Origin: Pseudomonadota bacterium
GTDB taxonomy: Bacteria > Pseudomonadota > Alphaproteobacteria > Acetobacterales > Acetobacteraceae
Reading direction: 5' to 3'
Length of the DNA: 40,947 nucleotides
Assembly: GCA_021818505.1 (NCBI GenBank)
Contig: JAKADX010000039.1
Span: 1 to 40,947, forward strand
A model generated the notes under the pieces. It searched no databases. It saw nothing but the letters and a program-made list of their open reading frames with translations, and had not been told where the DNA came from. The position numbers and the translations under genes were made by a program. The stretch's first letter is position 1; each line of letters starts with the position of its first letter. This document shows, piece by piece, positions 17,302-25,285 of the stretch.

Positions 17302-18588
17302 TCAGCTCTTGCGCACGCGAATTTCGGGCGCGCCGGCCAGCCCGGCAGCGGCGGCGGCGCGATCGAGCGCCTGGCCGAGCCGGCTGCGCATCCAGCTCGC
17401 CTTGAACGCCGAGGCTGTCACGAGCACCCAACCGTTGTCCTGTTCTTCCAGCCGCGCATCACTGAACCACGCGCGCGCCTCGGCCGCCCCGAGCTGCTCG
17501 GCCAGTGCCGCCATGAACCGGGCAGGCGCTGCAACGGGCAAGGGGACGGGCAGGGACGGCGCAGCGGCAGGTGGCGCACCTTTTTCATCGGTCACCAGCG
17601 CCAGATGCCCGCCTGCGACGGCCTGGCGCTGCAGCGGGGCGGGCGAGGCGTAGAGGCGGATCGCCACCGTGTCGAACTCCGCCCGTGCCTGCGGATAGAC
17701 GGCGGAAACGTGCCGCTCCCAGGCGTCGCGCACTGTTTGGCGGAACTTTCGCATGTTGCGGTCGTCGTTTCCGAAATGCACGGCAAGCTGCGCCCAGCTC
17801 AGTGTCGCTGGCCGCTTCGGGTTGACTCGCGGCAGCCGATAAGCGAGCCAAGTGTAGAGGTCGAGCGCGGTTGCGGAGTCGCGCAACTGGCGAATGGCGT
17901 GCTCATCCAGCGGCACGGCGTGGCGGCGCAGGTGCTCGTAGAACCCTTCCGTGAGATAGATCTCGCGCACAAAGCTGCCGCCCTTGCGGTCCACGCCGAC
18001 ATACTCGTTGGTGATCTTGATTTCCTTGATCCCAAACTCCTTCTCGCCCTGGGCCTGGTCGCTGTCCCAACGGATCATCCACTCGCAGGCCAACAGCCGG
18101 TCAAGCTGCTGGCGAATGAGCGTCGCCGAACCGCGCGGACCGTAGCTGATGGTGCGAAACCCCATCCGCCGCATCCACTCGGTGAACGATGCGCCCAGCA
18201 CTACATGCCGTGACTTCGTCCTGACCGCCTCGGTCATGATGTGGATCAGCACGAGGCGGGGCAATGAGCCGTACGGCACACCGAGGACGGTCAGCCGCTG
18301 CTGCCCGTCGATGCGCTCGACCACTGGCTTGGGTGTGATAACGAGCGTGTACTGGCCGTCCTGCCGGATGATCGGTGCCTGGTCATCACTTGGCCGACGG
18401 ACCGGCAGCGACATGGCACAGAGGGCGGAATGCAGGAAGCTCGGCGTTGGTGCCTCGCTCGCGACCGCGTTGACCCGCTCGAACAGGTCCGGCTGACCAG
18501 CCTCACGCGCGACACGGGCCGCGGCCGCACTGCCATTGTTCACCAGAGTGCTAAATACCTGCTGGCCGAGAGGCGGGCGCCGTTGCAC
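17302..18588 (-). CDS. repA: Plasmid replication initiator, RepA_C family
   Basis: This 428-residue initiator has a core beginning LTVLGVPYGSLPRLVLIHIMTEAVRTKSRHVVLG at about residue 99. That is the signature of the 'plasmid encoded RepA' family (RepA_C) common in Acetobacteraceae and other alphaproteobacteria. The rest of the DNA-binding winged-helix region runs to about residue 325, and the C-terminal 100 residues are proline- and alanine-rich with a final basic segment. It starts at GTG 18588, supported by GGAGA six bases upstream. It should bind the iterons in the adjacent region and recruit the host replication machinery. It is co-directional with parA and parB. Confidence 0.92.
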   Translation of the reverse strand: MQRRPPLGQQVFSTLVNNGSAAAARVAREAGQPDLFERVNAVASEAPTPSFLHSALCAMSLPVRRPSDDQAPIIRQDGQYTLVITPKPVVERIDGQQRLTVLGVPYGSLPRLVLIHIMTEAVRTKSRHVVLGASFTEWMRRMGFRTISYGPRGSATLIRQQLDRLLACEWMIRWDSDQAQGEKEFGIKEIKITNEYVGVDRKGGSFVREIYLTEGFYEHLRRHAVPLDEHAIRQLRDSATALDLYTWLAYRLPRVNPKRPATLSWAQLAVHFGNDDRNMRKFRQTVRDAWERHVSAVYPQARAEFDTVAIRLYASPAPLQRQAVAGGHLALVTDEKGAPPAAAPSLPVPLPVAAPARFMAALAEQLGAAEARAWFSDARLEEQDNGWVLVTASAFKASWMRSRLGQALDRAAAAAGLAGAPEIRVRKS

Positions 18589-18773
18589 CGTCGGTCTCCG
18601 TTGCGACTCGGACTGTGACCGAGACCTGTCCCGCTACCACAACGGGTCCCCGCTTGCCAGATTCTTTCGCAAGATTGCGTGCCATGCGCCGGAAAGCGAA
18701 AGTCGGCCGATGAAATGCGTACTTATTGCCGCTCGGGCCACCTTCGGATGTTTTCGGAAGGGCTTTAGGTATC

Positions 18774-18909
18774 GTACCCCTTGCATCGGTCGCCACGGAG
18801 TCGAGCGCACCGTCCGCATCGGTCCGACTCGTGGCAACCGTACCGCCGGCATCGCTAGGGTGCACCGGACGCATCGGCCCGGATCACGCGTACCGGGATC
18901 ATCGGTCCG
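18774..18909 (+). repeat. Five 20-bp iterons
   Basis: The units start at 18774, 18807, 18840, 18862 and 18890 and follow the pattern GYACC-N4-GCATCGGTCCG with up to four changes each. The first four are spaced 33, 33 and 22 bp apart (multiples of 11, the same helical face) and the last by 28. A weaker sixth unit may start at 18922. These are the likely RepA-binding sites. Confidence 0.75.
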
Positions 18910-19096
18910 AACGGGGGTGCCGTACAAACTGCACATATGCGTGGAAACGGCCGTTTGCAGAGGTGGCCGAAAGAGAGCCAGCCGGAATCACCGTGCCCCG
19001 GAAGCACGTGACGGAACGCCGGGGTAGGTGGGCGGGGGCATATGGTGACAGCCGGTCATGCCCAGGCGGATTGGTTGGTGCAGATAAAAGACGCGT

Positions 19097-19117
19097 TGAA
19101 CCAGAAAGCCTGGTTCA
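19097..19117. promoter_or_regulatory. Inverted repeat upstream of the DUF1612 gene
   Basis: The perfect 8-bp arms TGAACCAG and CTGGTTCA are separated by 5 bp and end 17 bp before the next gene's start. The heptamer GTTCACG then occurs twice, 10 bp apart (19113 and 19123). This is a likely operator, possibly for autoregulation by the HTH protein encoded downstream. Confidence 0.5.
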
Positions 19118-19134
19118 CGTAAGTTCACGCGCAG

Positions 19135-20241
19135 ATGACGGATTTCGCGTCCATTCCGATCGCGCAGCCAGGCCTTGCGCATACTCTTTTTCAGGCCGCG
19201 ATCGCGATCGGCCGGCTTGATCAGGCGCTTGCCGGGCACCCGCTGCGCCCAGCCTTTCTCTACCGCGCTCGGCTGGAGGCCGTGCGGCGGCAGGCAGCGG
19301 CGGACGGCGCAGCGATCGACCCGTGGCACCTCGCTGCGATCCTTGAGGGCCTGCGTCTGCGCATGGACCATGCCCTGCGCATCATCGACCGCGGCACCAT
19401 TTTCGCCGCCGCCCGTCACGCGCTCGGGCTGCATCAGTGGCTGATCGCGCCCGATGCAGGGCAGCAGGAGGCGATCCGGCGCGCCGAAACCGCGCTTGCC
19501 CGGCCGGCCACGCCGCTGCTCGCCGCGGCGGGCGGATGCGCTGCATGGCTTGCGGCGAATGGCGCGCGGGCACCGATGCGTGCGGCGCTGGTCAGGCACT
19601 GGCACCGCCACGGCCTGCTGCGCACGCCCGTTCCACTCACTGCGCCGGCCGCCCTGCGGGCCGCGACCGCCTCTCCGGCGGATGACTGGTCCGTGGCTTT
19701 CCTCACCGCACTCGCTGAGGAGGCGGAGGACGGGCGGCAAATGCTGTTCGATCTGGAACGCGCGTGGTTCGCTGCGCGCAGTGCCGCGAGCGGCCGGCGC
19801 CGCACCTCCCGTGCCACTCTGGCGATCGACCTGATGGCGGCCGCGCCCCTCGTTTCGGCGACGTCGCTCGCCGCCGGCCTTGGCATGGCGGTCAAGAACG
19901 CCGCTGCGTTGCTGGACGCATTCTGCGTGGCCGGCATTGCCGTGGAGGTGACGCATCGTTCCGCACGACGGCTGTTTGGCCTCGCTGGGTTGGCCCCGCT
20001 GCGTGAGGGCGTGGCGCCGCCCCGACGCCCCGTGCCCGGTCGTGGCCGGGGCCGTCCACCGCGTCCGTCGGCCGAGGAATTGACGCCATCACAGCCACTG
20101 CCGCCGGCGCCGCCGCTTACGCCGATCGAGCGGCATCGCTTCGACTACGGCGATCTTCACGCCGCCATGGCGCTCGTGGATGCTGCCACCCGCCAGGCCC
20201 ACCACAGGCTGGACCGGCTGTGCGGCCCGTCGGTCAGCTGA
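19135..20241 (+). CDS. DUF1612/HTH_13 family DNA-binding protein (RHE_PE00001-like)
   Basis: This 368-residue protein has an N-terminal alpha-helical region (LYRARLEAVRRQAAADG...DPWHLAAILEGLRL). A segment at about residues 219-285 reads GRRRTSRATLAIDLMAAAPLVSATSLAAGLGM and then NAAALLDAF and RSARRLFGLAGL. This is the HTH arrangement of the DUF1612/HTH_13 proteins (RHE_PE00001 family) found on rhizobial plasmids. The C-terminus is proline-rich. The molecular role of the family is not established, to my knowledge. Its place directly across the origin from repA suggests a job in replication control or plasmid maintenance. It ends with an 8-bp convergent overlap with the next gene. Confidence 0.75.
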   Translation: MTDFASIPIAQPGLAHTLFQAAIAIGRLDQALAGHPLRPAFLYRARLEAVRRQAAADGAAIDPWHLAAILEGLRLRMDHALRIIDRGTIFAAARHALGLHQWLIAPDAGQQEAIRRAETALARPATPLLAAAGGCAAWLAANGARAPMRAALVRHWHRHGLLRTPVPLTAPAALRAATASPADDWSVAFLTALAEEAEDGRQMLFDLERAWFAARSAASGRRRTSRATLAIDLMAAAPLVSATSLAAGLGMAVKNAAALLDAFCVAGIAVEVTHRSARRLFGLAGLAPLREGVAPPRRPVPGRGRGRPPRPSAEELTPSQPLPPAPPLTPIERHRFDYGDLHAAMALVDAATRQAHHRLDRLCGPSVS

Positions 20242-21424
20242 GCGCGAACACCGCGTGTTGCTCGCAATTGTGGGCAATAAAGTCCCAATCGTAGTCCACG
20301 CCCAGTCCCGGCCCGTCAGGCACCGGAACGGTCCCGTCCGCGGCAACCGCCGAGGCCTGATCGGAGTAGCCGCAGGCATAGACCGGCGGCACCACGTTGG
20401 GCATGTCGGGGCCGACCAGGGCCAGTTCGTAGAAATGTGTGTTGGGGGTGGCCGCCATCACCGCCCGGTGCGCGGGGCCGCAGGCGTGGTACTGCAGGTC
20501 GATGCCGAGCGCCTGGCAGAACGCGGCGATCTTCATCGCCCCGGTAATGCCCATGTCATATTCCGGATCGGCATGGATCAGGTCGCCGCCGCCGGCGAGC
20601 ACGAAGGCCGCCTTGCTCTCGATGCCGCGTACGTGCTCGCAGACCAGCAGCGGCGTGCGCAGCCGCTCGCGCAGCCGCTTGTGCCCCTCCGGCGCGACGC
20701 CGGAATCGCGGTACGGGTCCTCGTACCAGAAGAAGCCGGCATCGTCGCAGGCCCGACCGACCGCGAGCGCGTCCATCCAGGTGCGCAGCTCGCAGGCCGG
20801 GTCGATCATCAGCGGATAGCCGTCGCCGACCGCCTGGCGGACGGCGTGGATGGTGGCGATCTCCCGTGCCACATTGCCGTCGTGCCAGCCGTGAATCTTG
20901 AACCCGGCGAAGCCCTGTGCCCGGCAGGAAGCGGCGTAGTCGGCGAAAGCCGCGGGCGAGTCGAGACCCCCCGGTTCGTCCTGGCCGTGATAGGTGCTGG
21001 CATAGGTGGGCAGCCGGCTGCGGAAGCCGCCGAGCAGCCGCGCCACCGAGACGCCGCGGCGGCGCCCGGCGAGGTCCCACAGCGCGATGTCGAGCGGCCC
21101 ATGGCCCATGTGGTCGTAGGCCCGGACCTCCCGCTTCAGGTCCTGCCAGATCGCCTCCCGCGCGTCGGGATCGCGCCCGAGCAGGTGCGGGGCGAGCATC
21201 GCGGCCTGGGCGAAGGAGGATGGCGTGCCGACCCAGTGCGTGACGTAGCCGCCGTGCGCGCCGTCGCGGGTTTCGATCCGCGCCGCCCAGCGCCGCGCCG
21301 GCAGCGTCGCATCCTTGCGGGCGGCCAGGTTGCCGACCCCCGCCGCGCCGTGCGAGGGCAGGGCAAGCCCCTTCACCTCGAAGCGGAACATCGACAGTTC
21401 GACGCGGACGATCGGGTCCATCAT
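20234..21424 (-). CDS. Enolase-superfamily (mandelate racemase/muconate lactonizing) sugar-acid dehydratase
   Basis: This 396-residue enzyme has the superfamily's two-part form: a capping domain (about 1-125) and a TIM barrel with metal ligands Asp208 (MIDPAC), Glu235 (YEDPY) and Glu263 (CEHVRG). At the end of the second strand it has K176-I-H178 where many members have KxK. A candidate acid/base is His313 (YHACGP). These enzymes abstract a proton alpha to a carboxylate, and most bacterial members next to TRAP transporters dehydrate sugar acids. The exact substrate is not readable. It is divergent from the TRAP transporter at 21574, which probably imports its substrate. GGGAGG lies just upstream of the two tandem ATGs (21424, 21421). 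Confidence 0.88.
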   Translation of the reverse strand: MMDPIVRVELSMFRFEVKGLALPSHGAAGVGNLAARKDATLPARRWAARIETRDGAHGGYVTHWVGTPSSFAQAAMLAPHLLGRDPDAREAIWQDLKREVRAYDHMGHGPLDIALWDLAGRRRGVSVARLLGGFRSRLPTYASTYHGQDEPGGLDSPAAFADYAASCRAQGFAGFKIHGWHDGNVAREIATIHAVRQAVGDGYPLMIDPACELRTWMDALAVGRACDDAGFFWYEDPYRDSGVAPEGHKRLRERLRTPLLVCEHVRGIESKAAFVLAGGGDLIHADPEYDMGITGAMKIAAFCQALGIDLQYHACGPAHRAVMAATPNTHFYELALVGPDMPNVVPPVYACGYSDQASAVAADGTVPVPDGPGLGVDYDWDFIAHNCEQHAVFALS

Positions 21425-21573
21425 CTTTCCTCCCAGGGATGCCCGTTATCCTATGGCCTGGATGCCTGGCCCGCGTCACCCCGCCGCGCGCCGCGCCGGA
21501 CGGCATCGCCCCGGACTCCTCATTCCGCGCGCAGCGTGCCATAGCGGGGCCAACACGATCGAGGGAGGCGCCC

Positions 21574-22602
21574 ATGACTGCTCTTATCACCCGGCGAAGC
21601 CTCGCGGCGGGCGCCTCTGGCCTGCTCGCCATGCCCGCGCTGGCCTCGCGCGCCGCGGAGCCGATCCGGCTGCGCGCCTCGCTCGACACCGCGCCCTCGC
21701 ACGGCCGCAACATTGCCATCGCCGACTATTTGAAAAAAGTCGAGCAGGCATCCGGCGGACGCATCAAGCCCGAACTGTTCCAGAGCGGGCAGTTGTTCCC
21801 CGATCTGCAGATCGGCAAGGCACTAATCGAAGGACAGGTGGAAATGGCCTGCCCCGGGGGCTGGACCATCACCGGTGTGGTGCCGAATGCCGACTTGTTC
21901 CAGCTGCCAGCGCTGTACGGACAGACACTCGACGTGGTGCACAAGGTCATCGACGGCCGCGCCGGCGCCATCGTGGCCAAAGATATCGCCACGCGTCTGC
22001 GTGCCCACGTCATTGGGCCGTGGCTCGACCTCGGCTACCAGAACTGGTATAGTGCGACGAAGAAATTGGACTCGTTCTCGGCTCTGCGGGGCATGAAGAT
22101 CCGCAATTCCGGTGGCGCCGGCGCGGCTTGGCGTACCCGTTTCTTCGGCGCCATTCCCAACACGACTGCTTGGCCCAACGTGCCGCTGGCGCTGTCGCAG
22201 GGCACGTTCGATGGGCTGATCTCAACCGACGAAAGTCTGGCGAGTGCCAAGCTTTGGGAAGCCGGTGTAAAATCGTCGCTCGCCGACCACAATTTCGTCG
22301 GCGAATACATCCCGGTCGTCAGCCTCGCATTCTGGAACAAGCTGACGGCGGACGACCGCAAGATGATGACCGACCTGTGGATGGCCAGCATCCCGACCTA
22401 CCGCGCCGCCATGGCGCAGCGGCAGATCGAAGCACGACGGATGCTGGAGGCGCACGGCATCACCTTCACCGATCCGACGCCGGCCGAACTTGCGGCCAAC
22501 CGCGCGAAGATGCTGCCGGACACAGCGGAGGTGGCGAAGCAGATCAAGGTGTCGCCCGAGATCGTCCAACTGGTGAACGAGGACGCCGGGGTTGCTGGCT
22601 GA
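21574..22602 (+). CDS. dctP: TRAP transporter solute-binding protein (DctP family)
   Basis: This 342-residue periplasmic binding protein is the first gene of a complete three-gene TRAP transporter. It has a twin-arginine-like signal (TRRSLAAGASGLLAMPALASRAAE). The mature part shows family features: PIRLRASLDTAPSHGRN, SGGRIKPELFQSGQLFPDLQIGKALIEGQVEM, and the LRGMKIRNSGG region carrying the arginine that salt-bridges the ligand's carboxylate. The ATG at 21574 has AGGGAGG at good spacing; longer starts are not supported. Its neighbour on the other strand is an enolase-superfamily dehydratase, which points to a sugar acid or other organic acid. It overlaps the small permease gene by 11 bp. Confidence 0.92.
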   Translation: MTALITRRSLAAGASGLLAMPALASRAAEPIRLRASLDTAPSHGRNIAIADYLKKVEQASGGRIKPELFQSGQLFPDLQIGKALIEGQVEMACPGGWTITGVVPNADLFQLPALYGQTLDVVHKVIDGRAGAIVAKDIATRLRAHVIGPWLDLGYQNWYSATKKLDSFSALRGMKIRNSGGAGAAWRTRFFGAIPNTTAWPNVPLALSQGTFDGLISTDESLASAKLWEAGVKSSLADHNFVGEYIPVVSLAFWNKLTADDRKMMTDLWMASIPTYRAAMAQRQIEARRMLEAHGITFTDPTPAELAANRAKMLPDTAEVAKQIKVSPEIVQLVNEDAGVAG

Positions 22603-23158
22603 CCGGGCGGCGACGCGCGTCCTCGCTGTCTGGGACCGCGTCGAGCGCGGGCTGGTCGGGCTGCTCGGGCTGGTGGCGCTGGTGATCGGACTGCTGCAGG
22701 TCGGCGGACGCTACCTCGATCCGGCCAACGCCATCAGCTACGCCGAGGAGGTCATCGTCTATCTGGTGGTCTGGGCGGTGATGCTGATCGCAAGCCAGCT
22801 TGCCGCGACCGACGGCCACGTACGGCCCGACCTGGTGCTGCGGCTGCTGCCGGCGCGCGCGCAGCGATGGGTCGAGGTGTTCAACTGTACTGTCGCGCTG
22901 ACATTCTGCGGCGGCCTTGTCTGGTACGGATCGCAGATCGTGACAACCTCGTTGCTGCTCGACGAACGCAGCTCGACCGACCTGCAATTCCCGATGTGGC
23001 TCTATTATCTCGCGCTTCCGGTCGGCGGCGGGCTGATGTTTCTGCGCTATGCGATGCGCCTGCTGCGCTATCTGTTTTATTTCGACCCCGCCAGCATGAC
23101 GGTGGGCGATCCGGCGGCGCACGCCACGCACGATCTGGTGTCCGGCGGCACGGGCTGA
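22592..23158 (+). CDS. dctQ: TRAP transporter small permease (DctQ family)
   Basis: This 188-residue membrane protein has the four transmembrane helices of DctQ subunits: VGLLGLVALVIGLLQVGGRYL, then VIVYLVVWAVMLIASQLAA, LTFCGGLVWYGSQIV and MWLYYLALPVGGGLMFLRYAM. It starts with TTG at 22592, supported by GAGGA 8 bases upstream and an 11-bp overlap with the binding-protein gene. An unusually long tail of about 35 residues follows the last helix. It pairs with the DctM channel encoded 3 bp downstream. Confidence 0.9.
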   Translation: MLADRAATRVLAVWDRVERGLVGLLGLVALVIGLLQVGGRYLDPANAISYAEEVIVYLVVWAVMLIASQLAATDGHVRPDLVLRLLPARAQRWVEVFNCTVALTFCGGLVWYGSQIVTTSLLLDERSSTDLQFPMWLYYLALPVGGGLMFLRYAMRLLRYLFYFDPASMTVGDPAAHATHDLVSGGTG

Positions 23159-23161
23159 ACG

Positions 23162-24445
23162 GTGGCGGCGGTCGCGTTCCTGCTTCTGTTCTTCGGCCTG
23201 CTCGCGGCCGGAATGCCGATCTTCCTGGTGCTCGGCAGTTGCGCCGCCGTGCTCTATCTGGTGTCCGGCCAGCCGATGGTCGGGTTGGCGCAATATGTCA
23301 TCGACCAGCTGAATTCAACCACGCTGATGGCGCTGCCACTGTTCGTCATGGCGGCGTCGTTCATGCGTGTGGGTGGAGTGGCCAAGGCGCTGGTCGATCT
23401 CGCAGCCGCCTGGCTCGGCGGCGTCCGCGGCGCGCTCGGCCTCGTCACGGTGGTCGCCTGCACGCTGTTCGCGGCGATCTGCGGATCGAGTGTCGCGACG
23501 GCGCTGGCGATGGGCACGATCCTGCTGCCGGCGATGCTGGAGCGCGGCTATCCGCGCCCATTCGCGCTCGGCGTCGTCGCAGCATCGGGTACCATCGGCA
23601 TTGTGGTGCCACCGAGCCTTGCGTTGATCCTCTATGGCATCGTCGCGGAGCAATCGGTGCCACGGCTGTTCCTGGCCGGCGTGCTCCCCGGGCTGTTGCA
23701 AGCGGCGGCGTTCTTCGCATGGGTGCTGTACGCCGGACACCGCGGCAACTACCCGCGCGAACCGGCATTGCCCCTCGCCGAGCGGCTGCGCGTCACGCTG
23801 CGCGCGTTGCCGGCGCTCACGGTGCCGGTGGTGGTGATGGTCGGCATCTATGGCGGGCTGGTGACGGTGACGGAAGCGGCGGCACTGTCGGCGGTCGCGG
23901 CGCTGTTGGTGTCGCTGTTGTTCTATCGAGGGTTTCGTTGGACACGCACGCTGGACGTGATCGCGGAGGGACTGCGCAGCGCGGCGACGATCATGCTGAT
24001 CGTAGCGACGGCGCTCGCCTTCGGCCACTGGATGACGGAGTCCGGCATTCCGGCGCAACTGGTGCAATTTACCGTTGCGCACGGCTTTGCCACCTGGCAG
24101 TTCCTGCTCGCGATCAACGTCCTGTTGTTGGTACTTGGCTGCTTCCTGGAGGTGACCGCGACCCTGCTGCTGGTGCTGCCGATCCTCGCCCCGGCGTTGC
24201 GCCCGCTCGGCGTTGATCCGGTGCATTTCTCGATCATCTTCACGCACAACATGGAGATCGGGCTGGTGCATCCGCCGGTCGGACTGAACCTGTTCGTGCT
24301 TTCCACCATCTCGCGCGCGCCGGTCGGCGAGGTTATTCGCGGCATCCTGCCATTCCTCGCCCTGCTGCTGATCGTGCTCGGCATCATTACCTATGTACCG
24401 GCACTGACACTATGGTTGCCGAACCTGGTGTTTGGCGCGTCCTGA
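23162..24445 (+). CDS. dctM: TRAP transporter large permease (DctM family)
   Basis: This 427-residue sodium-coupled transport subunit has roughly twelve hydrophobic segments and conserved motifs: LFAAICGSSVATALAMGTILLPAM, GTIGIVVPPSLALILYG, and near the end HNMEIGLVHPPVGLNLFV, the repeat-related PP-containing loops of the TRAP large subunit. It begins at GTG 23162 directly after the DctQ stop. With DctP and DctQ it makes a secondary importer that uses an ion gradient. The gene ends 10 bp before the convergent lactonase gene. Confidence 0.93.
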   Translation: MAAVAFLLLFFGLLAAGMPIFLVLGSCAAVLYLVSGQPMVGLAQYVIDQLNSTTLMALPLFVMAASFMRVGGVAKALVDLAAAWLGGVRGALGLVTVVACTLFAAICGSSVATALAMGTILLPAMLERGYPRPFALGVVAASGTIGIVVPPSLALILYGIVAEQSVPRLFLAGVLPGLLQAAAFFAWVLYAGHRGNYPREPALPLAERLRVTLRALPALTVPVVVMVGIYGGLVTVTEAAALSAVAALLVSLLFYRGFRWTRTLDVIAEGLRSAATIMLIVATALAFGHWMTESGIPAQLVQFTVAHGFATWQFLLAINVLLLVLGCFLEVTATLLLVLPILAPALRPLGVDPVHFSIIFTHNMEIGLVHPPVGLNLFVLSTISRAPVGEVIRGILPFLALLLIVLGIITYVPALTLWLPNLVFGAS

Positions 24446-24455
24446 CCGTGCGGGA

Positions 24456-25268
24456 TCAATCCGCATCGTCACGTGGCGGCACGTCCAGCCGCACTGCGAT
24501 GCCGTCGAGATCGGGGCGCGGCGGCGGATAGCGCCGCATTACCAGCGGATCATGGCCGGGGATGATGTGCGCGGGTGATGAGGCGGCGTCACGCACAAGC
24601 TGATAGCTTGCCAGTGTCTCGGCGATGTTGACGCAGATGGTGAACGGCCGGTCACTGTCGATGTTTTCGTAGAAATGCGTGGCGTCGGAGGCCAGTACCA
24701 CCGGCCCGCGGCGCGTATTGACACGCACGAACTGCAGCCCGACGGTGTGGCCCGGTGCCGGATGCAGCGTGATGCCGGGAGCAAGGGTTGCCGCTCCGGT
24801 GTAGAGCCGCACGCGCTCGGCATAATTCAGCCGCACCACGCCGATCACGTCCTCGACCTCGAAAGGATGGCGAAGATAGGCATGGCGCATGTGCCGGCCG
24901 ACGGCATGGTGAAGGTCGGCTTCCTGCAAGTGGAAGGTGGCGGCGGGAAAGCGGTCCAGGTTGCCGACGTGGTCGTAATGCAGATGCGTCAGCACGACAT
25001 CGCGCACCGTGTCGGGGTCGACGCCGAGCAAGCCCAGGGCATCGGCGGGGCAGCGCAGGAATTCGCGCCCCCGCTGCGCGGCGATAGCGGCCGAGAAGCC
25101 GATATCGACCACTACGACGCGGCCGCCGCCGCGGATCAGCCACACGAAATAATCCATCGGCATCGGCCCGTCGTGCGGATCGCCGCCTATGAAGTGCTGG
25201 ACCCGTCGCGCCTCGCGCGTCGCGTAGCGGATCGCGAAAACCTCGTATTCCGGTGCCTGCTCCGTCAT
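24456..25268 (-). CDS. N-acyl homoserine lactonase-like metallo-beta-lactamase-fold hydrolase
   Basis: This 270-residue metallohydrolase contains THLHYDHVGN (HxHxDH, residues 95-100), the further metal ligands HPAPGHTVGLQ and LASDATHFYENI, and PGHDP. The order and sequence match the AHL-lactonase (AttM/AiiB-like) branch, which has a bimetallic site and opens lactone rings. The ATG at 25268 begins the domain; the frame stays open far upstream but that part overlaps the TRAP gene. It lies 17 bp after the fused TRAP permease, so they are probably one operon. That favours a role in opening a lactone brought in by the transporter, though quorum quenching is possible. Confidence 0.85.
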   Translation of the reverse strand: MTEQAPEYEVFAIRYATREARRVQHFIGGDPHDGPMPMDYFVWLIRGGGRVVVVDIGFSAAIAAQRGREFLRCPADALGLLGVDPDTVRDVVLTHLHYDHVGNLDRFPAATFHLQEADLHHAVGRHMRHAYLRHPFEVEDVIGVVRLNYAERVRLYTGAATLAPGITLHPAPGHTVGLQFVRVNTRRGPVVLASDATHFYENIDSDRPFTICVNIAETLASYQLVRDAASSPAHIIPGHDPLVMRRYPPPRPDLDGIAVRLDVPPRDDAD

Positions 25269-25285
25269 GTTGCCCTGCGCTCCGC

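Larger units (their letters stand above)
18589..19134. other. Probable origin of replication (oriV)
   Basis: This 546-bp region without a credible gene lies between repA and the divergent DUF1612 gene. It contains five 20-bp iterons (18774-18909), a perfect 12-bp palindrome AAACGGCCGTTT (18945-18956), and somewhat more AT-rich stretches near 18661-18730. I see no exact DnaA box. An iteron array directly upstream of an initiator gene is the normal origin arrangement. The region must also hold the rep promoter. Confidence 0.75.

Noticed and set aside
18774-18909. Repeat array considered as CRISPR
   Set aside because: The units are short and degenerate with unequal 2-13 bp gaps. No cas genes are present, and the place upstream of repA fits iterons.
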